A DNA stretch of 42,125 bases. Source: Comamonadaceae bacterium (lineage in GTDB: Bacteria; Pseudomonadota; Gammaproteobacteria; Burkholderiales; Burkholderiaceae_C). A program made the position numbers and the translations under genes. The notes under the pieces were generated by a model. It ran no database searches. It worked only from the letters and a program-made list of their open reading frames with translations, and was not told the origin of the DNA. The first letter of the stretch is position 1. Each line of letters starts with the position of its first letter. Below are positions 1 through 7,069 of this stretch, in pieces. Location of the stretch: contig CANFPJ010000010.1 in assembly GCA_947448885.1 (NCBI GenBank), forward strand, positions 1 to 42,125, written 5' to 3'.

Positions 1-162
1 ATGAGCATCATGGCCGTGCCCGTGGTGGGCACCTTGTGCGCCACGGTGGTGGTGGGTGAGATCCCCCGCTGGCAAGATTACGCGGCCATGGCCTGTGTGC
101 TGCTGGCGATTGCAGCGGTGCTGCTGCCGGGCCGACCAGCGCGCGCGGCCAATCCCTCCTGA
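1..162 (+). CDS. EamA/DMT-family transporter, C-terminal fragment
   Basis: The window opens inside this gene; 53 residues remain, ending in TGA. The fragment begins with residues SIMAVPVVGTL, followed by a polar turn (GEIPRWQDY) and one last hydrophobic helix. This is the usual ending of the second EamA repeat of drug/metabolite transporters, inner-membrane proteins of ten helices. The ATG at position 1 is an internal methionine of the full protein, not the start. folA begins 17 bases downstream in the same direction, so the two may be cotranscribed. The substrate cannot be told from this piece. Confidence 0.7.
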   Translation: MSIMAVPVVGTLCATVVVGEIPRWQDYAAMACVLLAIAAVLLPGRPARAANPS

Positions 163-179
163 ACCCAAGGCCACAGCCC

Positions 180-662
180 ATGGAACTCAAACTCATTTAT
201 GCCCGCTCACGCAACGGCGTGATTGGCCGCGATGGCCAACTGCCGTGGCATTTGCCCGCCGATTTGGCGCACTTCAAACAAACCACCCTGGGTCAAGCGG
301 TGGTGATGGGGCGCAAAACCTGGGACTCTTTGCCCGAGCGGTTTCGCCCCCTGCCGGGGCGCACCAACATCGTGATCACGCGCCAAACCGACTGGCACGC
401 CCCGGGGGCTTTGGTGGCCCACTCGCTGGCCCAAGCCATGTCCTTGTGCCCCGCGCCTGGCCCTTTGTGGGTGATCGGCGGGGCCGAAATTTATGCCCAG
501 GCCTTGCCCCTGGCCAGCACCGTGGTGGTCACTGAAATCGACTTGGACGTTCCAGGCGACGCCCATGCCCCACCGCTGGGCACCGAATGGAAAGAAATGT
601 CACGCCACCTTCACCGAAACGAAGATGGATTGAGTTACAGTTTTGTCACTTACATCAAATAG
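180..662 (+). CDS. folA: Dihydrofolate reductase
   Basis: Reduces dihydrofolate to tetrahydrofolate with NADPH in the cytoplasm, feeding thymidylate, purine and methionine synthesis; it is the trimethoprim target. The 160-residue length is typical. Visible landmarks are the N-terminal loop NGVIGRDGQLPWHLPADL, with the conserved Trp and the acidic substrate-binding Asp (about residue 28), the GRKTW cofactor motif (about 41–45), LPGRTNIV (about 58–65) and WVIGGAEIY (about 99–107). The ATG at 180 gives the standard N terminus. The stop codon overlaps the Shine-Dalgarno of the next gene, implying cotranscription. Confidence 0.96.
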   Translation: MELKLIYARSRNGVIGRDGQLPWHLPADLAHFKQTTLGQAVVMGRKTWDSLPERFRPLPGRTNIVITRQTDWHAPGALVAHSLAQAMSLCPAPGPLWVIGGAEIYAQALPLASTVVVTEIDLDVPGDAHAPPLGTEWKEMSRHLHRNEDGLSYSFVTYIK

Positions 663-671
663 GAGTTCCCC

Positions 672-1262
672 ATGTCGGGTTCAGGTTTTCACGTTCACGG
701 CCCCCACGATCACGAGTTAGAACACGCCAAATTTGGCGATGCCCATTCCGAGGAGGGCAACAGCATGACGGGGCAAATAGCGCTGTTCACCGCCGTGATT
801 GCCACCGTGGGCGCGATCTTTGGCTACATGGGCGGGGCCACCCAAGCCAATGCGGGTTTGTACAAAAACAATGCGGCCATCAAAAAGACCGAAGCGGCCA
901 ACCAGTGGAGCTACTACCAGTCCAAGAGCACCAAGCAAAACCTGAGCGAATTGGCCTTGGAGCTGTCACCTGGAACCAAAAAAGAGTTTTACGAGACCGA
1001 GATCAAGCGCTACAAGGAAGAAAAGGCCGAGATCAAGGTGAATGCGGAAAAGCTGGAGGCCCTGTCCAAAGAGTGGGACCAAAAATCCGATGAGCAAATG
1101 CACCAGCATCACCGCTGGGCCCAGGCCACCACCGCCTTGCAAGTGGCCATTGCCATGGCTGCGATTGCCTTGCTCACCCGCAAGAGCTGGCTCAAGACCT
1201 GCATGTACGTCGTGGGCGTGCTCGGCATTGGCGTCGGCGCCTTGGCGGTAGCCCACATCTGA
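672..1262 (+). CDS. DUF4337-type membrane protein
   Basis: A 196-residue protein of unknown function that fits the DUF4337 pattern. A His-rich N terminus (residues 8–27) is followed by a hydrophobic helix at about 32–52. A charged, helical and probably coiled-coil stretch spans about 64–145 and includes the family-like WSYYQSKS segment at 79–86. Two more membrane helices lie at about 152–170 and 174–194. AGGAG at 661–665 lies six bases before the ATG and overlaps the folA stop, fixing the start and suggesting translational coupling. A structural role in the inner membrane is all that can be inferred. Confidence 0.8.
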   Translation: MSGSGFHVHGPHDHELEHAKFGDAHSEEGNSMTGQIALFTAVIATVGAIFGYMGGATQANAGLYKNNAAIKKTEAANQWSYYQSKSTKQNLSELALELSPGTKKEFYETEIKRYKEEKAEIKVNAEKLEALSKEWDQKSDEQMHQHHRWAQATTALQVAIAMAAIALLTRKSWLKTCMYVVGVLGIGVGALAVAHI

Positions 1263-1283
1263 GGCTGCCCACTGATACCCCTG

Positions 1284-1309
1284 CCTTGGGCATCGCTCAG
1301 TGCCCAAGG
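1284..1309. terminator. Inverted repeat between converging genes
   Basis: CCTTGGGCA and TGCCCAAGG form a perfect 9-bp stem around an 8-base loop. It sits in the 58-base gap between the DUF4337 gene and the converging small gene at 1321. There is no clear T-run on either side, so it may be a bidirectional or Rho-assisted terminator. Confidence 0.5.
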
Positions 1310-1320
1310 GTGGGGGGATT

Positions 1321-1539
1321 TCAGGCGCGGCGCGGGGTCAAGGTCTTGCGGCCTTCGATGCGTGCCTTGCGCAGGTATTTTTGTTTTTCGTTGTTCACAT
1401 ACACCTCAGCGATGGGTGCCAACATGCTGGCCATGAGGTTCATCAGGTAAAGGCCGATCAGCAAGGGTGACATCAGCAAGGCCAGCACGGCAAATGCCCA
1501 GTTGTTTTGGCAATAAGCCCACATATCAGAAAACTTCAC
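1321..1539 (-). CDS. Small single-helix membrane protein, hypothetical
   Basis: A 72-residue protein with one long hydrophobic segment (about residues 14–40) and a strongly basic C-terminal tail (KQKYLRKARIEGRK…PRRA). This predicts a bitopic or hairpin inner-membrane protein with a cytoplasmic tail. The start codon is GTG at 1539; AGGAG at 1546–1550 lies just upstream and decides it. I do not recognise a family. It converges with the DUF4337 gene and follows the adhesin-E-like gene on the same strand, 52 bases downstream. Confidence 0.62.
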   Translation of the reverse strand: MKFSDMWAYCQNNWAFAVLALLMSPLLIGLYLMNLMASMLAPIAEVYVNNEKQKYLRKARIEGRKTLTPRRA

Positions 1540-1591
1540 GGCAAGCTCCTAGTGCGTGCGCCTCATCTGGACCCTGGCGCAAAGCCAAGCG

Positions 1592-1963
1592 TCATTTGTG
1601 ACACACAATTTTGAAAACCGCCTCGGCAACAGAGTCTGCTTGGATGGGGTACCAGTTGCCGCTGACCGAGTTTCTGAACACCACCTGGCCTTCGGCCATG
1701 GGCTCAGAAAAAGAAGAAAAAGCCAAGGTGCGGCGCTTTTTGAGCTTGCACTCGTACTCCACCAGCAAGCGACGCGATTGCGCCCCCAGCTTGTTTTTCT
1801 TCTTCATGTCAATCAACTGCAATACCTTGGGGTTGGCCCCCTCGGTATAGATTTTTTCGCGGTCGATGTAGACCACTGCGGTTTGGGTCTCATCGACCTC
1901 TTCCCAGGCAGCAGCGGCTGGCAGAACCCAGCACAGCATCCATATCGACAACCAAAACCTCAT
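1592..1963 (-). CDS. Secreted surface-adhesin-E-like protein
   Basis: A 123-residue exported protein. Residues 1–19 form a signal peptide (MRFWLSIWMLCWVLPAAAA) with an Ala-rich cleavage region. The mature part carries WEEVDETQTAVVYID, a basic middle (KKKNKLGAQSRR), VEYECKLKKRRTL and a closing W-Y and …KIVC. This resembles small periplasmic proteins annotated as surface-adhesin protein E; the two cysteines (about residues 72 and 121) would form the usual disulfide. GGAGG lies about five to six bases before the ATG at 1963. The open frame runs further upstream, but that part is the opposite reading of the next gene. A role in adhesion is not proven. Confidence 0.7.
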   Translation of the reverse strand: MRFWLSIWMLCWVLPAAAAWEEVDETQTAVVYIDREKIYTEGANPKVLQLIDMKKKNKLGAQSRRLLVEYECKLKKRRTLAFSSFSEPMAEGQVVFRNSVSGNWYPIQADSVAEAVFKIVCHK

Positions 1964-2043
1964 CCAACACCTCCACAAGGGAACACAGCCCACCATCGCC
2001 AGGCATCGTAACCAATGTATCGACCCCAAGCCTGGAAAGTTGA

Positions 2044-2065
2044 GCCGGGTTGGCGCAGACCCGGC
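2044..2065 (-). terminator. Possible terminator after the 2089–2763 gene
   Basis: GCCGGGT and ACCCGGC make a perfect 7-bp GC-rich stem with an 8-base loop, 23 bases beyond the stop codon of the upstream minus-strand gene. Only a weak T-containing stretch follows. Confidence 0.4.
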
Positions 2066-2088
2066 CGCCCAGGTGGTCACCCTGGGTC

Positions 2089-2763
2089 TCACTGCCCGGC
2101 GTAGATGGCCAAATCGGGGGCTGCAAAATGGAGCAAGGTCAGCATGTGGTTGAGGGTGAGGCACACCGAATACAAGCCCAGGGCGCCATCGGCCTCCAAG
2201 CCAAAACCCAAAAAGCAACCCGAGGACAACACGCACACCGCGTCCGGACGTTCGGCCTCGGGAATGGCCATCCACCAGCGCTGCAAGTCTTCCAAATCCT
2301 CTGGCCCTTGGAAAAAGACGACCATCACCGGCACCCGGTCGGACGGCGCACCCCGGTACTTGACAGTGGGTTTGATGTCGCGGCGCAATTGCTTGATGTG
2401 GGAACACACCTCCCTCAAATAACCATCATCGGGCCCAGGTTGATCGGCCACTTCGATCACCAAGGCCGCCGCCTCGGCCAACACCAAACGGCTGGTGTCA
2501 TCGTGCAAGGGGAAACTGGGCATGAAGCCATGCTCGACGATGAGATCCAATTGCTCGGTCAACACCCCTGTGGCGTCGGTGATGCGGCCCGCGGTGAAGC
2601 GCCGGTGGGCGGAGAACAAAGGCCGCAAGAAATGCTCGATCACCAGACGCCGCAACGCCGATACATGCGCCGGGTCTTTGGAATCGAGTTTGGCGCAGGC
2701 GTTCAAGAGCTGGTCTTGCACCGCCAACAGCCGGTCAATGATGTAGGGATTGGCTTCTGTCAT
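2089..2763 (-). CDS. Hypothetical protein with a DUF6602/nuclease-fold-like middle
   Basis: A cytoplasmic 224-residue protein with no signal or membrane segment. Residues about 38–108 read like the DUF6602 pattern: a helix ending in FLRPLF, then RRFTAGRITDATG, EQLDLIVE (Asp73) and ALVIEV (Glu104). That order recalls the restriction-endonuclease fold with a D…ExK site. Here, however, the third position is Ala106, so the lysine is missing and catalysis is doubtful. The C-terminal half (about 110–224) has no feature I recognise. The ATG at 2763 lacks an obvious Shine-Dalgarno sequence. It is transcribed divergently from xth. The domain call is tentative. Confidence 0.6.
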   Translation of the reverse strand: MTEANPYIIDRLLAVQDQLLNACAKLDSKDPAHVSALRRLVIEHFLRPLFSAHRRFTAGRITDATGVLTEQLDLIVEHGFMPSFPLHDDTSRLVLAEAAALVIEVADQPGPDDGYLREVCSHIKQLRRDIKPTVKYRGAPSDRVPVMVVFFQGPEDLEDLQRWWMAIPEAERPDAVCVLSSGCFLGFGLEADGALGLYSVCLTLNHMLTLLHFAAPDLAIYAGQ

Positions 2764-2777
2764 GTTTTTTTCAAATG

Positions 2778-2792
2778 GTCACATTTGGTGAC
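2778..2792. promoter_or_regulatory. Palindrome GTCAC-N5-GTGAC in a divergent gap
   Basis: A perfect 5-bp inverted repeat with five central bases, lying 15 bases upstream of the 2763 start and about 100 bases upstream of xth. The position and symmetry suit a repressor or activator site, but no regulator is adjacent. Confidence 0.3.
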
Positions 2793-2808
2793 ATATTAAG
2801 GCCTGCCC

Positions 2809-2851
2809 CATGGATCGACAGACCCACACCCATCTTTAACTATGATCCATG
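2809..2851. repeat. Inverted repeat CATGGATC … GATCCATG
   Basis: Two perfect 8-bp arms (2809–2816 and 2844–2851) are separated by 27 bases, upstream of xth. A possible -10 element TATGAT (2841–2846) overlaps the right arm, so the repeat could be part of the xth promoter. No convincing -35 element is visible. Confidence 0.3.
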
Positions 2852-2888
2852 ACCTTTGCCGTTTGGCCCTCACTTTGAAACCCACCCC

Positions 2889-3677
2889 ATGAAACTTGCG
2901 ACCTGGAACGTCAACTCTTTGAATGTGCGCCTGCCCCAGGTGCTGGACTGGCTGCAGGCCCAGGCGGGAGACGACCCCATCGATGTGCTGGCCCTGCAAG
3001 AAACCAAACTGACCGATGACAAGTTTCCACGCGCCGAGATCGAGGCCAGTGGTCACCATGTCGCCTTCTTTGGTCAAAAAACTTACAACGGCGTGGCCTT
3101 GATCAGCCGCCATCCCTTGCAAGATGTGGTGCACAACATCCCCGGTTTTGAAGATGACATGGCGCGGGTCATCAGCGCCACCGTGCGAGGTGTGCGGGTG
3201 ATGGGCGCTTATTTTCCGAACGGCCAAGCGCCAGACAGTGACAAGTTTGTCTACAAAATGCGCTGGCTCGAGGCTTTGCATGCTCATGTGCAAAGCAGTT
3301 TGCTACACCACCCGCGCTTGGTGCTGATGGGCGACTTCAACATCACCTGGGATGACCGCGATGTGTGGGACCCAGTGGCCTTGGCAGGCACCATCCACTG
3401 CACCGATGTCGAACGTGCTCACTTCAAAAACCTGTTGGACTTGGGTTTGGTGGATGCATTTCGGCAGTTTGATCAGCCTGAGAAAAGCTATTCGTGGTGG
3501 GACTATCGTGAATTTGCTTTCAGACGCAACCGGGGCCTGCGCATTGACCACATCTTGGTGTCCCACGACCTGCGCGATCAAATCACGGCTTGCACCATCG
3601 ACAAGGCCCCACGCAAAAATGAGCGCCCCAGCGACCACACGCCGGTGGTGGTGAACATCGCCTTGCCCATCGGCTGA
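2889..3677 (+). CDS. xth: Exodeoxyribonuclease III (AP endonuclease)
   Basis: Cuts DNA at abasic sites and removes 3' blocking groups in base excision repair. The 262 residues cover the complete exonuclease III fold: WNVNSL near the N terminus, LALQETKL with the metal-binding Glu (about 37–44), YNGVALISRHPL, MGAYFPNG, MGDFNI (Asp and Asn of the active site), the Trp-rich SWWDYR and LRIDHILVS, and SDHTPVV with the catalytic His. The ATG at 2889 places WNVNS at the usual distance; the frame stays open a little further upstream without family similarity. It converges with ntrC. Confidence 0.95.
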   Translation: MKLATWNVNSLNVRLPQVLDWLQAQAGDDPIDVLALQETKLTDDKFPRAEIEASGHHVAFFGQKTYNGVALISRHPLQDVVHNIPGFEDDMARVISATVRGVRVMGAYFPNGQAPDSDKFVYKMRWLEALHAHVQSSLLHHPRLVLMGDFNITWDDRDVWDPVALAGTIHCTDVERAHFKNLLDLGLVDAFRQFDQPEKSYSWWDYREFAFRRNRGLRIDHILVSHDLRDQITACTIDKAPRKNERPSDHTPVVVNIALPIG

Positions 3678-3701
3678 GCACGCGAGGCCAAGGCCTCAGC
3701 C
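3672..3701. terminator. Palindromic segment at xth/ntrC convergence
   Basis: GGCTGAG and CTCAGCC (7-bp arms) enclose a second perfect palindrome, GAGGCC-AA-GGCCTC. Together they span the xth stop, the 18-base gap and the ntrC stop. The segment could fold as a terminator for both genes, but there is no T-run. Confidence 0.38.
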
Positions 3702-5294
3702 GTCCAAGCCAAGTTCTTGGATTTTGCGGGTGATGGTGTTGCGCCCAATGCCCAATTTGACCGCCGCTTCGATGCGCCTGCCTCGGGTATTGGCCAGGGC
3801 GGCCGTGATCAGCTTGGACTCAAAGCGCCGGGTCAACGCATCCCACACATCGGTGCGCCCCGACAACAGCAAGTCCATGGCTTCGGCCTCCAAACCCAGC
3901 TCCCAGTCGGCACCGGGCATGTTGAGCACACCCGCGCGAGTCATGGGCGCCACCACCACGGGTGCTGGGGTCGGCGCCATGTAGACCATGTCGCCATGGC
4001 CATTCACAGCCCCAGGCGGGTTGGCGTCGAGGGAAATGGCCTCCACTGGGTTCAATCGCTGCGCCTCCGACGGGGCCCCGCTGGCCATCGATGCACCCCT
4101 GGACGGTGCCCATGCGCCTTCTTGGTTCGGGCTGTGCACCACTTCGGGGGGCAGGTCTTTGGGCTCAATGACTTGGGCCGGTGCCATCACCGTCAACCAG
4201 TGACAGATGTTCTCCAGTTGCCGCACATTGCCTGGGAACTGGAATGCCGTCAAACACGCTTGGGCCGCATCTGAGATGCGTTTGGGTTCCACGCCCAGTT
4301 GCTGCGCGCTGTGTTGCAAAAAGTGGCGTGTCAGCAAAGGGATGTCTTCCACCCTTTCTCGCAAAGCGGGCAGTCGCAGGCGAATGACGTTCAGGCGGTG
4401 GAACAAATCTTCGCGGAAGGCGCCATCTTTGACGCGCAACTCCAAGTCTTGGTGGGTGGCGGCGATGACGCGCACATTGGCCTTGATGGCGCTGTGGCCC
4501 CCAACCCGGTAAAAACTGCCGTCGCTGAGCACCCGCAACAAACGCGTTTGCAGATCAAACGGCATGTCACCGATTTCATCCAGGAACAAGGTGCCGCCTT
4601 CGGCTTGCTCAAAGCGGCCCCGGCGCATGCTTTGCGCACCGGTGAAAGCACCGCGTTCATGGCCAAACAACTCGCTCTCGAGCAAATCTTTGGGAATGGC
4701 GGCGGTGTTGATCGCCACAAATGGCCCTTGGGCGCGCGGTGAGTGGCGGTGCAAGGCCTGGGCCACCAACTCTTTGCCGCTGCCGGACTCGCCGGTGATC
4801 ATCACGGTCACGTTGCTTTGGCTGAGCCGCCCGATGGCCCGAAACACATCTTGCATGGCCGGGGCTTGGCCCAGCATTTCGGGTGCAGCCGTGGTGCCGA
4901 TGGTGCCCACTTGCTCATGCTGGCTTTCTTCCACGGCGCGGCGAATCAACTCCACGGCCTTGGGCAAGTCAAAGGGCTTGGGCAGGTATTCAAAGGCACC
5001 GCCCTGAAAGGCCGATACCGCGCTGTCGAGGTCGGAAAACGCGGTCATGATGATGACCGGCAAACCCGGCATCAAGGTTTTGATGCGCGAGAGCAAGTCC
5101 AGGCCGGACCCACCCGGCATGCGGATGTCGCTGACCAACACCTGGGGCTGCTGCTCCACGTCGCCCGACTCCAGGGCTTGCAGCACCTCTCGCGGGCTGG
5201 AGAAGCTGCGCGTGGGCATGTCCTCGCGCAGCAATGCGCGCTCCAAGACAAAGCGAATGGACTGGTCATCGTCCACGATCCAAATCGGTTTCAT
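3696..5294 (-). CDS. ntrC: Nitrogen regulator NtrC, sigma-54 activator
   Basis: Response regulator that, when phosphorylated by NtrB, hydrolyses ATP to open sigma-54 promoters of nitrogen-assimilation genes. The receiver domain (1–120) has acidic residues 8–10, phospho-acceptor Asp56, Thr84 and Lys106. The AAA+ domain has Walker A GESGSGKE (168–175), the sigma-54-contacting GAFTGA loop (215–220) and Walker B GTLFLDE (234–240). A Fis-type helix-turn-helix closes the protein (about 487–530). At 532 residues it is longer than enteric NtrC, owing to a Pro/Ala-rich linker at about 375–455. ntrB lies 53 bases upstream. Confidence 0.96.
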   Translation of the reverse strand: MKPIWIVDDDQSIRFVLERALLREDMPTRSFSSPREVLQALESGDVEQQPQVLVSDIRMPGGSGLDLLSRIKTLMPGLPVIIMTAFSDLDSAVSAFQGGAFEYLPKPFDLPKAVELIRRAVEESQHEQVGTIGTTAAPEMLGQAPAMQDVFRAIGRLSQSNVTVMITGESGSGKELVAQALHRHSPRAQGPFVAINTAAIPKDLLESELFGHERGAFTGAQSMRRGRFEQAEGGTLFLDEIGDMPFDLQTRLLRVLSDGSFYRVGGHSAIKANVRVIAATHQDLELRVKDGAFREDLFHRLNVIRLRLPALRERVEDIPLLTRHFLQHSAQQLGVEPKRISDAAQACLTAFQFPGNVRQLENICHWLTVMAPAQVIEPKDLPPEVVHSPNQEGAWAPSRGASMASGAPSEAQRLNPVEAISLDANPPGAVNGHGDMVYMAPTPAPVVVAPMTRAGVLNMPGADWELGLEAEAMDLLLSGRTDVWDALTRRFESKLITAALANTRGRRIEAAVKLGIGRNTITRKIQELGLDG

Positions 5295-5347
5295 ATCAAC
5301 GCTTCACCTCAAGTCGGTCAGTGAAAGGACACTGTTTGCACACATCT

Positions 5348-6430
5348 TCAGGGCAATGGAATCACGATTTTGAAATCGGTCAAACCGGGCACGCTTTCGC
5401 ACTCGATCAAGCCTTGGTGCTGCTGCACAAAAGTTTGGGCCAAATTCAGACCCAAACCCGAGCCACCATCGCGGCCCGACACCAACGGCGAAAACAACCT
5501 GTCTTTCAAACTCTCCGGGACTCCAGGCCCGTTGTCCATCACATGCAATTCCAATGCCAACCGAAAGCGCTGCTTGCTCACCGTGAATTGGCGCGCCACC
5601 CGGGTGTGCAAGGTGATGACGGCGTCACCTTGCTGGATGCGGTCGACCAGTGCCAAGGCGGCGTTGTGCGCAATGTTGAGCACGGCCTGGATCAACTGCT
5701 CAAAATCCCCCCGAAACTCGGGCAACGAGGTGTCGTAGTCACGCTGCACCCGCAAGCCTCGCGGAAACTCGGCCAAGATGAGGGAGCGCACCCGCTCGCA
5801 CACCTCGTGGATATTGACATCGGTCACCACATGCGGCCTGCGGTGCGGCGCGAGCAAGCGGTCCACCAGGGTTTGCAATCGGTCGGCCTCGCGCACGATG
5901 ACCTGGGTGTATTCGGTCAGCTCGCGCGACTCCATCTCCATTTCCAGCAATTGCGCGGCACCACGGATGCCCCCCAAGGGGTTTTTGATTTCATGGGCCA
6001 AGTTGCGAATCAGCTCTTTGTTGGCCTGGGCTTGGCTGACCATGCGGTCTTCGCGGTCTTGGCGAGCCTGCTGCTCAAGGGGCAACAACTCGATCAACAC
6101 CTCATCGGCTTGCTCACCGGGCGCCACAATCACATGCACCGGCGTGGTGTCTTGGTTGGCGCGCAACAACCTGGCGTCGTAGCGCAAGGCCGAAAAGCGG
6201 TATTTGTCGGCATCGGCCAGCGCTTGGGACAAGGTCTCGCCCTCGCTCACAAAGTCCAACAAACTCGCCCCTTGCAAGGCGCGGCGCGACACACCGAGCA
6301 TGTCTTCCAAAGCGGCATTGGCAAAGCACACCCTGGCTTGGGCGTCGACCACGGCGACCAAGGTGGCCAACATGTCAAACGCTTGGTAACGCTGGGCCAA
6401 GGGCAAGACAAGGGGTTGGTGGTCACTCAT
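5348..6430 (-). CDS. glnL: Nitrogen sensor histidine kinase NtrB
   Basis: Cytoplasmic histidine kinase/phosphatase (NtrB) that senses nitrogen status through PII and controls NtrC. Its 360 residues comprise a PAS domain (about 15–120), the dimerisation/phosphotransfer segment NLAHEIKNPLGG with His146, an N box NIAHNA (252–257), a G1 box DNGPGVP (299–305) and a G2 box GSGLGL (323–328). There are no membrane helices. The ATG at 6430 overlaps the upstream stop by four bases (ATGA), which indicates coupling and fixes the start; the frame extends upstream but only as the opposite reading of the neighbour. Confidence 0.94.
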   Translation of the reverse strand: MSDHQPLVLPLAQRYQAFDMLATLVAVVDAQARVCFANAALEDMLGVSRRALQGASLLDFVSEGETLSQALADADKYRFSALRYDARLLRANQDTTPVHVIVAPGEQADEVLIELLPLEQQARQDREDRMVSQAQANKELIRNLAHEIKNPLGGIRGAAQLLEMEMESRELTEYTQVIVREADRLQTLVDRLLAPHRRPHVVTDVNIHEVCERVRSLILAEFPRGLRVQRDYDTSLPEFRGDFEQLIQAVLNIAHNAALALVDRIQQGDAVITLHTRVARQFTVSKQRFRLALELHVMDNGPGVPESLKDRLFSPLVSGRDGGSGLGLNLAQTFVQQHQGLIECESVPGLTDFKIVIPLP

Positions 6431-7011
6431 GGCTTGGCCACCACCGTGCCCAAACGGGCGAGTTCGCGGCGCAACCCCGCCAGATCGGCCTCTGAGCGCA
6501 AGAGGCCCATGCGCAACTGCGCCACCCGCTCCTGATATTTGGCCGGATTTTTGAATTCGTCGCCTTGTTTGATCGGCTCGCCGTTGTTCCACAACCGAGC
6601 GATCTCCGCTTGCTGTGCCTGGGCTTTGACCAATTCAGCCTCCAAAATTTGACGCGCTTGCCCATCGCGCTCTTTTTGCGCTTGAGCGTCCACCTTGGCA
6701 TTCGCCGCCGCTTCGGGCGTCGGCGTGACCCGCGTTCCCGTGGCGGGCGCAGAGGGGGCGGGCGCTGTGGGTGCAGCCGCGTGCGCATGCACCCGCGTCC
6801 CTTCGATCACCGTGACCGGTGTGGCACCCATGCGAGCGCAGTCGGCACCAGGGACAGGTTGGTTGGTGTACGCATTGCCGCAGCGATAAATCTCGGCGGG
6901 CGTTTGCGCCCGCACGGCGGGGCTCAGTCCCACCGCCCAGGCCAACACGGCGCAGCCCAAACCCACCCGAATGGGAGAAAGGCTTGGATGGGTGAACCTC
7001 AAATGTTTCAT
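6427..7011 (-). CDS. Secreted DUF4124-like protein in the ntrBC operon
   Basis: A 194-residue exported protein. A signal peptide ends near VRAQT (about 36), followed by a short DUF4124-like segment (IYRCGNAYTNQPVPGADC, about 41–58) with two cysteines. After an Ala/Pro/Thr-rich linker (about 70–105), a charged helical part (about 107–192) is likely coiled-coil. It lies between glnA and ntrB and overlaps ntrB by four bases. A periplasmic protein coupled to a cytoplasmic sensor kinase is unexpected; a link to nitrogen control is only inferred from position. The function is unknown. Confidence 0.75.
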   Translation of the reverse strand: MKHLRFTHPSLSPIRVGLGCAVLAWAVGLSPAVRAQTPAEIYRCGNAYTNQPVPGADCARMGATPVTVIEGTRVHAHAAAPTAPAPSAPATGTRVTPTPEAAANAKVDAQAQKERDGQARQILEAELVKAQAQQAEIARLWNNGEPIKQGDEFKNPAKYQERVAQLRMGLLRSEADLAGLRRELARLGTVVAKP

Positions 7012-7025
7012 GTGCTGGCAAACGA

Positions 7026-7050
7026 CAAGGGACGGCAGCGCCGTCCCTTG
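7026..7050 (-). terminator. Hairpin between glnA and the DUF4124-like gene
   Basis: CAAGGGACGGC and GCCGTCCCTTG pair perfectly over 11 bp around a 3-base loop, 19 bases past the glnA stop. Only a short GTTT follows on the minus strand. It probably acts as a partial terminator or as a 3' stabiliser, lowering ntrBC expression relative to glnA. Confidence 0.65.
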
Positions 7051-7069
7051 TGCGTGAGCGCTGCCCAGA

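Noticed and set aside
5324-6535. Plus-strand open frames opposite ntrB
   Set aside because: No ribosome binding site or domain; ntrB has all kinase motifs on the other strand.
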